The notes under the pieces were generated by a model. The model was given only the letters and a program-made list of their open reading frames with translations. It had not been told where the DNA came from and made no database searches. From positions 455,528 through 470,527 of the forward strand of contig CM018909.1 of NCBI GenBank assembly GCA_009663005.1: a stretch of DNA of 15,000 bases, given 5' to 3'. A program made the position numbers and the translations under genes. This document shows, one piece after another, positions 7,270-15,000 of the stretch; within the stretch, counting starts at the first letter, position 1, and the number at the start of each line of letters is the position of its first letter. The DNA comes from Actinidia chinensis. Its lineage: Eukaryota > Streptophyta > Magnoliopsida > Ericales > Actinidiaceae.

Positions 7270-7465
7270 TTTACATTTTGGTCCTTAAAGGTTTGATGAA
7301 TACAGTTGGGCCTTTGTATTTTCTAAATTATAGTTTGGTCCTTGTAATTTTTGCAAATTGTATTTTAGTCCTGAAATTACCTAAAAAGTTTCAAAATTGG
7401 TCCCTAGGGGTTCTGATTGTTGACAAATTAACCCCAGAAGTTTAGATTTTTCAGTTAAGCCCCTT
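7270..7465 (+). repeat. Degenerate ~30-bp periodic repeat in the copia leader
   Basis: A TTTGGTCC-like core followed by an AT-rich stretch recurs with the core at 7280 (GGTCC), 7308 (GGGCC), 7337 (GGTCC), 7367 (AGTCC) and 7399 (GGTCC), then as AACCCC near 7429 and AAGCCCC near 7458. Spacing is 28 to 32 bp. It lies in the untranslated leader between primer site and gag. It may be a repeat inside the element's leader or an older tandem array captured by it. Confidence 0.7.
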
Positions 7466-7569
7466 CTCAGTTTTTTCAGATCGATCATTTTTTTCCCTGT
7501 TTTGTCAAAATTTGCTTTTTTGAATATTATCCAGTTTGAGGTGGAGTTAAGTTGGTTTAGATAAAAGAA

Positions 7570-8389
7570 GATAAACACCAGCACTTCCACTAGCACTTCC
7601 GGTAGCTCGGGCAATAGGATTACAAGTCCAATGCCAATTTAAAGTGAAAAATTTGATGGGACAAAAACTGGCATGTGGCAATGCGAAGTTTTGGATGTCT
7701 AATTCAACATGACTTAGATATTACTCTGGAAGCCAAGCCAGAGAACATGTCAGAGAAAGATTGGGCGAAATGAATCGCCAAAGCTTGCGGTACGATCAGA
7801 CTGTATCTTCCCCACAAAAGACCAGAAGTATTGTATGAAAGGAGACCTCAGCAAAAGAGTTGGGGGACAAACTCGAGAACAAGTACAGGACCAAAAGCGT
7901 TGAGAACCGGCTCTATCTGAAGAAGAAACTCTTCGGTTTCAATCAGCAACGGATGTCATGCATGAGCATTTAAATGCCTTAATAAAATTTTGGCTGATTT
8001 GTAAAAATTTAGACGTAGATTGACGAGAAGATAAACTCTTTTATTATTAAATTCCTTGCCAATCGTATGAGTATTTGACTACACTTTGCTGTATGGTAAA
8101 GATGAAATTAAGTTTAAAACGATGTTTCCAATGCTTGATGACAACGAGGTGAGAAGAAGGATCAAGACGCTCACCGGATCAAGTTTCCAAATGCATTGAC
8201 AGCAAGGGGGAGGACAGTACCCCCCGAAAATCTGGAGGGGGATGGAAGTCTTTGCTCAAAATCAAGGGGAAAATCATCCGAGAGACGACAGCTTGTAAAG
8301 ATGAGTGTACTTATTGTTATCAGAAAGGCCACTGGAGAAAAGATTGCCCAAAAATAGAAGCAAAGAACCAAAGCGAACATAGCTCATGA
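7570..8389 (+). pseudogene. Copia gag pseudogene with CCHC zinc knuckle
   Basis: Gag is the structural protein that packages retrotransposon RNA. A Ser/Thr-rich start (TSTSTSTSGSSGNRITSPM) appears from about 7577, with no clear ATG before it. One stop follows, then SEKFDGTKTGMWQCEVLDV, the usual start of the UBN2-type Gag domain, up to about 7700. A frameshift at about 7700 and more near 7770-7900 break the frame, but Gag-like residues can be followed across frames, including ENRLYLKKKLF near 7900. The nucleocapsid knuckle CTYCYQKGHWRKDC is intact at 8306-8347 (C-X2-C-X4-H-X4-C). A stop codon closes that frame at about 8387, where an intact gag-pol would read on. Confidence 0.88.
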
Positions 8390-8399
8390 TGCATGTCGA

Positions 8400-9040
8400 G
8401 AAAGATGACACTACTACATTTACTGTGTTCTTCTTTGTCTGCTAGCCATTCTGACGAGGGGGATTCTAGATTCCCTGGGTTGTTCCTATCATATGTGTCC
8501 CCACAAAACAAGACTGGTGCTCGATCTTTTGAAGAGCTCGATGGAGATTGTTCAATGGGAAATGACAACTCCTGCAAAACGAGGGGAATTGGCACAATCA
8601 GATTGGGAAGATGTTCAGTGGAACCGTCAAGGTTCTTACTGAATGTGCGCTATGTACTATATTTAAAGAAAATCTCCTTTTAAATTTGGGAGATTTGATT
8701 CAAAGGGGTATGAAGATAATCTTGGAAGGTGAGTTTTCTGAAGGTTGGCCATGGTACGTCTTGTTGTTCTGAAGGGCCTCATAAAGGAAATCTCTACTTC
8801 CTCGATGGGAGTACGTCACATGGTGGGGAGCTGGTCTATCTCCAACGTTCAGACGAATCAGAACACTTCCAGATTTTGGCATATGCATTAGGGCATACTA
8901 GAGAAAAAGCTTTGCAAACTTGGTACGTCAAGGAGTTTCTGAAAGGAGCTAAGACTAAAAATTTGAATCTGTGAGCATTGTGTGTGCTTTGCACGCAGCA
9001 AGGGTGAATTTTGGGCACAACAAATTCATCAGACTGAAGG
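8400..9040 (+). pseudogene. Copia protease and pre-integrase pseudogene
   Basis: The aspartic protease active-site region reads ILDSLGCSYHMCPHK near 8463-8510. The family motif is D-S/T-G, so the catalytic Asp is present but an extra codon separates Ser and Gly. After a frame change, SMGNDNSCKTRGIGTIRLG near 8550-8610 and LNVRYVLYLKK near 8638-8670 match the conserved second half of copia proteases. The next segment, GNLYFLDGST (from about 8780) through LGHTREKALQ to EFLKGAKTKNLNL near 8970, corresponds to the GAG_pre-integrase region. Several frameshifts and stops separate these blocks. The order, spacing and strand agree with the gag part upstream and integrase downstream. Confidence 0.85.
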
Positions 9041-9720
9041 CATTTTAGATTATGTTTCATTCCGATGTTTGGAGGCCTTCGAAAAATTATCTTTTGGAGG
9101 TTTCACACTATTTTGTAACCTTCGTTGATAATTTTTCCAGAAGAGTTTGGGTAATACACATGCCGCACAAGGATGAAGTCCTTGATCTTCTTGAAATGGA
9201 AGAAGATGATCGAAACCCATACTGGTAAAAAGATCAAGAACTCGATCTGATAATGTGGAGAATACAGGTCAGATCCCTTTTTTCAATGTTGGTTTCGAAT
9301 AAGAGATTGTCAGACCTTTAAATTAGGGCAACCCGCAACAGAATGGAGTGTCAAGAAAGGATGAACCACACCTTAGGGATAAAGTTCGATGATATATGCA
9401 TGCTGGTTTGAGCAAAGCTTTTGGGCTGAAGCAATAAACGATGCCGCACACCTCACTCAACAGACTTTTCCTTTCACGGCTATTGAAGGAAAAAAAACTC
9501 CTATGGAGGTAATGGTCAGGAAATGTGCTACTGATTATGATAGTCTGCACATAGTTGGATGTCCTGCAATTTCATGTCAAAGAAGATAAATTGAAATCCC
9601 AGAGCCAAGAAAGTTATCTTTGTAGGCTTAGCACTGGGATAAAAGAATACAGACTATGGTGTCCCAAAAAAAAAAATAAACCAAATGAAAAAAATTATTA
9701 ACGTCGGATGTTACATTTTG
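9041..9720 (+). pseudogene. Copia integrase core pseudogene
   Basis: Integrase inserts the cDNA into host DNA through a D,D-35-E catalytic triad. The first Asp region reads FHSDVWRPS (Asp codon 9064-9066), followed by HYFVTFVDNFSRRVWV near 9105-9155. The second Asp is seen as RSDN (Asp codon 9249-9251). The third region, NPQQNGV, reads near 9330-9350, with the Glu-bearing codon just after it in a shifted frame. A later frame gives FWAEAINDAAHLTQQ, the helix after the catalytic core, near 9418-9465. EYRLWCPKK near 9645-9670 matches the typical C-terminal end of the region. Stops and frameshifts break the chain many times. Confidence 0.85.
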
Positions 9721-10049
9721 ATGAGTCTAATGATGCTGAAGAATTCTGAGAAAGAAAATCTGATTCTGACATCCACCCAGCGGTGGAGCTTGTAGTCCAA
9801 GAGTGCCGACTAAAACTATTCAGATAGTTGTATTCCCTCCTGCAGGAATCTGATGATATCGCCCCTACACAACCAGATTTTAAAAGGCTCAATTTTCACC
9901 ACCAGCAGAATCCTCGGACGAAGAAGCCACAATTAGTGATTCGTAAACTGCTCGATTACTGATACATGGCCTATCACTTCCCGTGATTGAGGGAGTCCCA
10001 TGTACTACAAGATGCCGTGCAGGGGACTGAAAACTCCGAAATGGAAGAG

Positions 10050-10760
10050 GGCTATGATGAAAAATGAAGTCATTTAACACGAATCAGACTTGGGAGTTGG
10101 TACAACACAAGCTGCCAAAGGAAGAAGCGATCGTTGCAAGTGGATATCTGGCAAGAAGGAAATACACCGGGAGCAGATTCAAAGCTAGATTGTGGCTAAG
10201 GCTACGCACAAAGGAAGAATGACTACAATGAGTATTTGTTTCTCCTGTTTGTAAGCATTCGTCGATTCGTATTTTGCTAGCTTGTTTTGCTCATTTTATC
10301 TGAGTTAGCTCAACTCGATGTCAAAACCGCTTTTCTTTACATGGATCATTTGGAAGAAGAGATTACAGTCACAACCCCAGATGGTTTCACGGTGCCTGGA
10401 AAGAACCTTTGGCATGTCGGTTAATAAGTCTCTATAATGTTTGAGCAGTCTCCAAGACAGTGGTATAAAAGATTTTGATTTGTTCATGATGGACGAGCAT
10501 TGGGTAAATACCGAGTTTAGTTTGATCATTGTTAAATATTTTTTTGTCAAACTCCAGATGGTTCCATAATTATTTGCCTCTTATCTGTGGCTGATATATT
10601 AATGCACTAAGAGCAGGTGGAGATTGACCGATTAAAGCTCAACTCAGTCGGGAATTGAATGAAGGATCTTGGCAAAGCCAATAAATTTTGGGCATTGAGT
10701 ATTAAGAGGGACAGAGTGAAAGGTATTGTTTTGGTTGACTCTCTCATATCTAAAAAATGT
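10050..10760 (+). pseudogene. Copia reverse transcriptase pseudogene, YVDD box altered
   Basis: Reverse transcriptase copies the element RNA into DNA. TWELVQHKLPKEEA starts near 10088. SRFKARL follows near 10173 and VFVSPVCKHSSIRILLACF near 10230-10290. DVKTAFL, with the first catalytic Asp (codon 10317-10319), lies at 10317-10337, then EEEI and TPDGF. The YVDD box is at 10584-10595 and reads S-V-A-D: the Tyr codon is TCT and the first Asp of the pair is GCT (Ala). EIDRLK, MKDLGKA and IKRDRVKG (10620-10722) follow in family order. Stops and frameshifts are frequent. Both altered catalytic positions and broken frames make it inactive. Confidence 0.88.
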
Positions 10761-10789
10761 TTACAAGATTTGAATTGATATTCACCGAA

Positions 10790-11493
10790 ACCTTAGTGAC
10801 ACCGTTAGCCTCTCACTCAATTAAGTGCTTCGAATGTCTCCTCGCACATATGATGAACGAAAAACATATCAAATGTCCTTATGCTAATGTTGTTGGTGCC
10901 TATTATGTTGCAATAGTTTGTACAAGGCAGATATTTCACATGCTGTTATCATGGTTAGCATATATGCACGACCCAGAAAAGTTCATTGGCAGAACCGCGA
11001 AATGTATGTCTACGATATATTCCCGGTACAAGTCAAGTCAATATTCAGTTGGGTAGTTGATTCAGGACTATTCCGGAGATCTTGACAGCGAAGAATCTAC
11101 CACTGTTATGTGTTCACTATGGCTGGTGGACCAGTATGTTGGCGATCTATTTCAGTCTACAGTTTTTTGGTCTACCTACTGAGGCCAGAGTATATGGTAG
11201 TACAGAAGCCTTCAAGAAGCTATATGGCTCATGTTTGATAATGATTTGGGAAATGATCGGAGTGTTGAGTCTACTGGACAGTCAAAGGTGCGATTATTTG
11301 CTAAAAACCAAGTTCATCCATTCCGCCACCAAAAAACATTGATGTTTGGTTTCTTTTATGCGAGAAATTCTGAATTGAAAGAGATGTACTGCTTGAGAAA
11401 AAATTCGCACCAAGACACCCTGCTGATATGTTGACGAAAGTCGTTATCTGGAACAAGTTTAAACACTGTTTGTACTTGATCAATATGTTCTGA
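10790..11493 (+). pseudogene. Copia RT C-terminal and RNase H pseudogene
   Basis: TPLASHSIK appears near 10795-10820. YANVVGAYYVAIVCTRQIF (10880-10940), YMHDPEKF (10963-10985) and TAKCMSTI match the conserved region between RT and RNase H. RNase H-type blocks YVFTMAGGPVCWRS (about 11106-11150), PEYM near 11186 and CAKNQVHPF near 11298-11330 follow in order across shifted frames. The polyprotein C-terminus ADMLTKVV ... FKHCLYLINMF ends at TGA 11491-11493, a typical end for copia Pol. The spacing to the polypurine tract (about 65 bp) is also usual. Numerous frameshifts and stops are present. Confidence 0.85.
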
Positions 11494-11554
11494 GCAGCAT
11501 GGCGCCTAACGGCGCATTGGTGGCAGCATCACTCAAGTTGGGAGAAATTTCGTA

Positions 11555-11565
11555 TAAGGGGGCGA
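11555..11565 (+). other. Polypurine tract
   Basis: AAGGGGGCGA lies directly before the TGTTGA start of the 3' LTR. It is the expected second-strand primer site of an LTR retrotransposon, with one C within the purine run. Confidence 0.8.
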
Positions 11566-11947
11566 TGTTGATATTTGGCTCATTTCAGAAGACCCAGGCA
11601 AAGTCTCAAATGGCCTGCCAAGTCCTCCTTTGTTGCTGAAGGACAATTGGCTTGCACAAATGTCTTCTTTTCATGCTGCCCCAAGTCCTCCTTGCCTGTG
11701 AAGACTCCCTTTGGCAGGCTTTATAAAGAGGCGCAGCGGAGAGGCTGATAGGAGGACAGAGAGTAGAAGTGCAAGTAGAGAGTTTGAGAGAATTTCTCTC
11801 ATTTGTATTTGTAATTGTTTTCTCTCCATATAATAGAATTGCTGCCCACCGAGGGGACGTACGGCAACATTGCCGAACCTCATAAATTTGTGTTTGTGTT
11901 GGATTTGTTAGTATGTGTGATCAGCATTTTGTTATTTCCGCACAACA
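11566..11947 (+). repeat. 3' LTR of the copia element
   Basis: It begins TGTTGATATTTGGCTCATTT and ends TTTCCGCACAACA, followed by the right duplication. It aligns over its length with 6621-7020 but is 18 bp shorter overall. The TATA box is at 11722 and AATTGCTGCCCACC at 11835. Inside it, CCAAGTCCTCCTT occurs twice (about 11618 and 11682); the 5' LTR has degraded versions of both. Confidence 0.92.
11722..11729 (+). promoter_or_regulatory. TATA box of the 3' LTR
   Basis: TATAAAGA follows GGCAGGCTT, equivalent to TATAAAAG in the 5' LTR. A working copy could drive transcription into the right flank, but activity cannot be judged from sequence. Confidence 0.6.
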
Positions 11948-11952
11948 TGGAC
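11948..11952. repeat. Right target-site duplication TGGAC
   Basis: TGGAC directly follows the CA end of the 3' LTR and is identical to 6616-6620. Joining the left flank (ending at 6620) to the right flank (from 11953) gives the uninserted site. Confidence 0.9.
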
Positions 11953-12414
11953 ACCATCATAAAAGTAAAAATGGTCTAAAACTAGAAAAGTTTTATTATG
12001 AAACATCGCCGTCAAGTAGGATAAGTAAGGATTGTTATGTGGACAAAGTAAAACATCGAACCATTTGAAAAAAAGGTCCCCTATTAAGTTAAAAAATCAT
12101 AGTGATGGAACCAGCATAAATTCCATGGATCCGATTGTTGACCAAGTGTTTTTCAACTCTTCCTCCTGTCTTTCATTCAAAGGATCTGTTTTTTTTTTTA
12201 TTATTGTATCTTAGTACCTTTGAATTGTCTCTTTCATGTTGATGCCATGGAATACCGATGATGGTAAAACATATGATGCTGCATCATGGTCCAAACGAAT
12301 ATGTATTGTTTTTTTGGTTTTCAACGTAAATAAACTTAATTCGTACAAATTTAATAACTTTAATTGGGTGAATACGAAGACAGAAAATATCACTTGTTGG
12401 GAATTTGCTGCCAT
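11953..12414. other. No gene recognised
   Basis: AT-rich DNA without recognisable coding or RNA features. ATGATGCTGCATCAT at 12273-12287 is a 15-bp odd palindrome. T-runs occur at about 12189-12200 and 12309-12316. Confidence 0.5.
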
Positions 12415-12503
12415 TAGGGCCGACTCAGGTCCAAAGCAACCAAAGCCAAAGCTTTGGGCCAAAGTCATAAAAGGGCACCAAAAAATAAAAATTTAGAACA
12501 GGG
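12415..12503. mobile_element. Transposon-terminus-like fragment
   Basis: The patch begins AGGGCCGACTCAGG, contains repeated CCAAAGC motifs with the perfect palindrome CCAAAGCTTTGG (12446-12457), and continues AAAAGGGCACCAAAAAAT. Similar GGGCCG...GGGGCACC patterns occur at ends of common plant DNA transposons, from memory and not checked. No second terminus or duplication was found. Confidence 0.3.
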
Positions 12504-12540
12504 TTTTGTTTTCTTTTGTTTGTTTGTTTGGTCTTACAAA

Positions 12541-12770
12541 AAAAAAAATTATCTTTTAATTTTTAAAAACCCTAGTCTCTTCTTTTCTCAGTCTTTGCTC
12601 TTTTTTGGCCTCTAACTCTCTATTTCTTTCATATAATTCACTTTTGACTTTTGAGAACCCTGACTTGACTCTTTCTTACATTTTGTACATTTTTCTTTTT
12701 TGTAACTTTGATTTTCACATTATATAAAATTTACTTGAATATCGTCTCAGTTTAATAAAAAAATAATTAG
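12541..12770 (+). other. Pyrimidine-rich stretch with telo-box-like motif
   Basis: AAACCCTAG at 12567-12575 resembles the plant telo-box (AAACCCTAA), which in plants often sits near transcription starts of translation-related genes. It is followed by about 100 bp of CT-rich sequence (12575-12680) like many plant 5' leaders. No start codon with a meaningful frame follows, so no gene is called. It could be a promoter remnant or chance. Confidence 0.3.
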
Positions 12771-12891
12771 GTGTTTGCATTCTTTTCCATTTTTATCGGC
12801 TCACCATTGATATCGGCCCTGGCTGCCATCTGGGGTACCCAGAGATCGGAGCCATGTGGATGGCAGATCTATGGAAGAATTAAAGAATCAG

Positions 12892-12989
12892 AAAATATTG
12901 CAAAAATTGTAGCAGAGACAAATGCGTATTTAGTTTATAGACGACTGTTGCAATATTTTTTTTTTTTTCACTAGGATGATGCATCATCC
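12892..12989. repeat. Inverted repeat and 16-bp palindrome
   Basis: AAAATATTGCAA (12892-12903) pairs exactly with TTGCAATATTTT (12948-12959) across 44 bp. Fourteen bases further on, GGATGATGCATCATCC (12974-12989) is a perfect 16-bp palindrome. They may mark a small decayed MITE; no duplication was found. Confidence 0.7.
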
Positions 12990-12999
12990 ATAAACAAGC

Positions 13000-14450
13000 C
13001 AATGAATACTTATTGGAAGTGGTTGTGTGGAGTTTGTTCGATAGAAAATAAGAGCTAGGCAATAATTATGAGCACTTACATTGTATTGGGTCTTTCTCTC
13101 TGGACTTTATTTTTGTGTGTGTCAATGGTTATATTGAAGTTTTCAACTCAAAGTTATCAAATAAAACTACACATGAAGAAGAGAAGAGGTAGATGAAAAG
13201 ATATTTATTATCTAAAATAAACAGTTAACTTTTAAAAGTATTGGACGTACAGATCCATGATCGATTCTAAATTGTCCATGATGTCTATAGCCCATTACAA
13301 AGCAGCGGTAGAGAATAAAGGAGAAAGAGAAGAAGTTTGAATAGCAAGTAGTGATTCCTTGTAGGAGGAAATGAAGGGGTATCACTGCATACTCCTAATT
13401 AATATAATTCTAATAGAAACAGCTTCATTTAGTATCTAACACAAGGATTTGATCCCACCACTGTCAAAGAATGAGACCCAGACTGCTCTGAAGATTCAAA
13501 TTATTTTAACGAAAACTCAGATCGCTTGGAATGGAGGATAACGTTAAGCATGTAAATGGTATCAGAGTTTAGGAAGTGGATACCTTCCACTATTAATCGC
13601 TTGCAAATTCTTGATCTTTTGGTGAGTCGTTTTATCGTTCATGGGACAATTTGCACTGGTTTGACTCGATACCTATTTATTGGTGTTTACGCTTGTTTAT
13701 CAATTCGGGCTTTTGCTACGGATGCTTTCGTTTGTATTGCAATCGACTTTTCTGTTTGAGTAGTTCACAACTTCTTTGTTTTTCCATCTTCTCATTTTGT
13801 GTTGTATTGTTTTGCCTCCTTTTTTGGTTCAAATCTCTGCCGTTATTTTTCATGAAAAAGTTTTCTGTTTTTTATTCTCCCTAAAAGTTTAAATCTCCGA
13901 TTCAAAGTTCTGGTTGAAGCTTAATCAGGTTTTTATAAGAAAGGTATGAATCTTATGAATTTACCCGACTTTCTATAGTGGTCCGACTATGACTATATTC
14001 TATTGTTCATATGCAGAGCCAAAAATAAAAAATTCCCATCCAATGTATTTCCTCTTTTTACTGATAAACTACCTTTGTGAATTTGAGTTAAGATTCTTCC
14101 TACTCTGACTCTCTATTTACTTCAGAGAAAATGATTTGGAAGAAAAATCACTATATGAAACAAATAGTAACTCTGTTTCATGAATTTTTCAATTCATCTC
14201 AATGAACACAAGAAGCCTTATAGGCAGAAAAATATGCAAATCTCAGTAGATTCCAGTTTCTTCTCATTAATCCTTCACAGCTCTCTAGCTTTAAATTTAG
14301 GATGCTTATTCAATAACTACTAAACATTTTAACAGATTACGATTCAAATTTGAAGGTGTAACTGTCAGTTGTTTGGAGAAACTGTGTAACTGGTGGGGTG
14401 GGTGCTGTTTGGGCAAACATGGCCAAGGATAGGTGTTCGCACAGGATATA
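13000..14450. other. No gene recognised apart from a PBS-like site
   Basis: AT-rich sequence without recognisable protein domains on either strand. The part at 13600-13880 is T-rich and resembles a retroelement leader or plant intron in composition only. The PBS-like motif at 13557 is listed separately. Confidence 0.45.
13557..13567 (+). other. Isolated tRNA-iMet primer-binding-site-like motif
   Basis: TGGTATCAGAG matches eleven bases of the plant copia primer-binding consensus. A chance match of this length in 15 kb is unlikely. A CA ending six bases before it (13549-13550) could be an LTR end, but no TG start, second LTR or gag frame was found. It may be the remnant of a further, truncated copia-type element on the plus strand. 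Confidence 0.45.
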
Positions 14451-14453
14451 AAT
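14446..14453 (+). promoter_or_regulatory. Possible TATA motif upstream of the ABCB exon
   Basis: TATAAATG lies about 135 bp before the ABCB-like coding block. It could be a promoter element if that block is a first exon, but in AT-rich plant DNA such a motif is expected by chance fairly often. Confidence 0.2.
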
Positions 14454-14582
14454 GACAGAGAGATCACAGCATCATGCAAGCATTCACCAATACGGAGACA
14501 TAGAAACCCCCAAAAGTCCGGCAACTTCAAGATTAGACAGGAGCAAAAAGAAAAGGAAAGTCATTAACATTCTGCATATTAG

Positions 14583-14753
14583 AAGCTCTTCTCCTTTGCC
14601 GACTCCACTGATTATGTATTAATGATTGTGGGAACATTAACTGCTATTGGAAATGGATCTGTTTGCCCCTTACGGGCTGTGTTATTAGGAGAGGTAATTG
14701 ATTCCTTCGGAGAGATCGTGAACACCAGACAAGTGGTCCATCAAGTTTCCAAG
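14583..14753 (+). pseudogene. ABCB (P-glycoprotein) transporter exon, N-terminal region; gene or pseudogene
   Basis: The 57-codon block reads KLFSFADSTDYVLMIVGTL, then TAIGNG ... PLRAVLLGEVIDSFGE and ends HQVSK. This is the start of the first transmembrane domain of plant ABC subfamily B exporters (MDR/PGP type), which use ATP to move substrates such as auxin across the plasma membrane. It covers membrane segment 1 and the start of the first extracellular loop. No frameshift or stop lies inside it, and AAG is followed by GTAACA, a plausible splice donor after the VSK residues. Directly upstream in the same frame are TAG (14580-14582) and TAA (14565-14567). Before them the frame reads RQEQKEKESH, which resembles the charged leader seen before KLFSFADSTDY in relatives. 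This suggests either stop mutations in a first exon or a splice acceptor at TATTAG. The next exon is not recognisable before the window ends. Confidence 0.72.
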
Positions 14754-15000
14754 GTAACATGAATCTTAACACAAAATCGTTGAAAAAAATTTGAAACTCT
14801 GGTTCTCTGAGATTCTTACAGACATGGTTCTGAATCAGCTTTTCTCCTAACAATATGGGCTTTGTTTAATTATCTCTCGTCACATCCTATCAATTGATTC
14901 AATTCATAGACAATATTATCCAGTTGTATAAGAAGCATGAACTGAGCAGGTACTTAATTAGTTTTGTTAGTCTCCTTGATAACATATAAACTTATTTCAC
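14754..15000 (+). other. Probable ABCB intron or decayed flank
   Basis: The sequence after the donor GTAACA is AT-rich with no clear match to the expected next ABCB exon. A weak candidate acceptor-like TCTTACAG lies near 14820. The preceding GGTTCTCTGAGATTC loosely recalls the codons that follow VSK in relatives, but the match does not continue. Confidence 0.35.

Larger units (their letters stand above)
6621..11947 (+). mobile_element. Degenerate Ty1/copia LTR retrotransposon with intact boundaries
   Basis: The element is 5,327 bp, flanked by TGGAC on both sides. Its order is 5' LTR, iMet-type primer site, leader with a periodic repeat, gag, protease, integrase, reverse transcriptase, RNase H, polypurine tract and 3' LTR. 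Integrase before reverse transcriptase is the defining order of Ty1/copia. The total length is near the usual 5 kb for the group, so no large deletion has occurred. Decay is by many small indels and substitutions spread over the whole coding region, so it is non-autonomous. The polyprotein style and leader fit a Tork/Tnt1-like lineage, but that assignment is tentative. Confidence 0.93.

Noticed and set aside
12771..12974. 67-codon forward open frame
   Set aside because: It overlaps an inverted repeat and a T-run and has no recognisable motif.
1..15000. CRISPR array, bacterial operon or other prokaryotic system
   Set aside because: There is no regular spacer array, no tightly packed open frames and no prokaryotic gene; all recognised features are plant nuclear.

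Overview
The window looks like nuclear DNA of a flowering plant, probably a dicot. It is AT-rich and repeat-filled. It carries Ty1/copia retrotransposon remains with plant-type tRNA-iMet primer sites, MITE-type elements with target-site duplications, and at the far right one exon-like piece of a plant ABCB (P-glycoprotein) transporter. No complete, intact protein-coding gene was found. Almost every open frame here is a short chance frame or a piece of a decayed transposon.

Layout from left to right. Positions 1-417 look like the end of a transposon rich in CCGAACC/CCGACCC motifs, possibly hAT-like. Positions 431-1239 are a MITE-like element with imperfect GTTTGG-type ends and a TAA duplication; it carries a GC-richer cargo with a 21/22-bp minisatellite. 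Positions 1379-2113 are a probable solo LTR in minus orientation flanked by ATCCT. Inside it sits a 205-bp foldback MITE (1670-1874) flanked by a perfect 10-bp duplication. Positions 2119-3180 hold no recognisable gene. Positions 3300-4082 are a deleted copia remnant in which an LTR-like leader and gag start are joined directly to a pre-integrase domain. Positions 4900-5111 are a diverged LTR relic related to the large element further right. Positions 5112-6615 are unassigned, with a G-only/T tract at 5922-5963.

The dominant feature is one decayed Ty1/copia retrotransposon at 6621-11947. It has a 400-bp 5' LTR, a 382-bp 3' LTR and the duplication TGGAC on both sides. It retains an iMet-type primer-binding site, gag with a CCHC knuckle, protease, integrase, reverse transcriptase and RNase H in canonical copia order, and a polypurine tract. 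Frameshifts and stops occur throughout and the RT YVDD box is altered, so it cannot be autonomous. Positions 11953-14530 are mostly non-coding, with a transposon-terminus-like patch, a pyrimidine-rich stretch with a telo-box-like motif, small palindromes and an isolated PBS-like site at 13557. Positions 14583-14753 encode the first membrane-segment region of an ABCB transporter followed by a good splice donor. In-frame stops lie just upstream, so it is either an internal exon or a pseudogene.

The parts do not work together as a pathway. The window is best read as layers of nested insertions beside, or within, a damaged ABCB locus. I found no convincing new biological system. The most interesting points are the nesting order, the cargo-bearing MITE with its heptad-encoding minisatellite, the hairpin-ended foldback MITE, and the periodic repeat in the copia leader.
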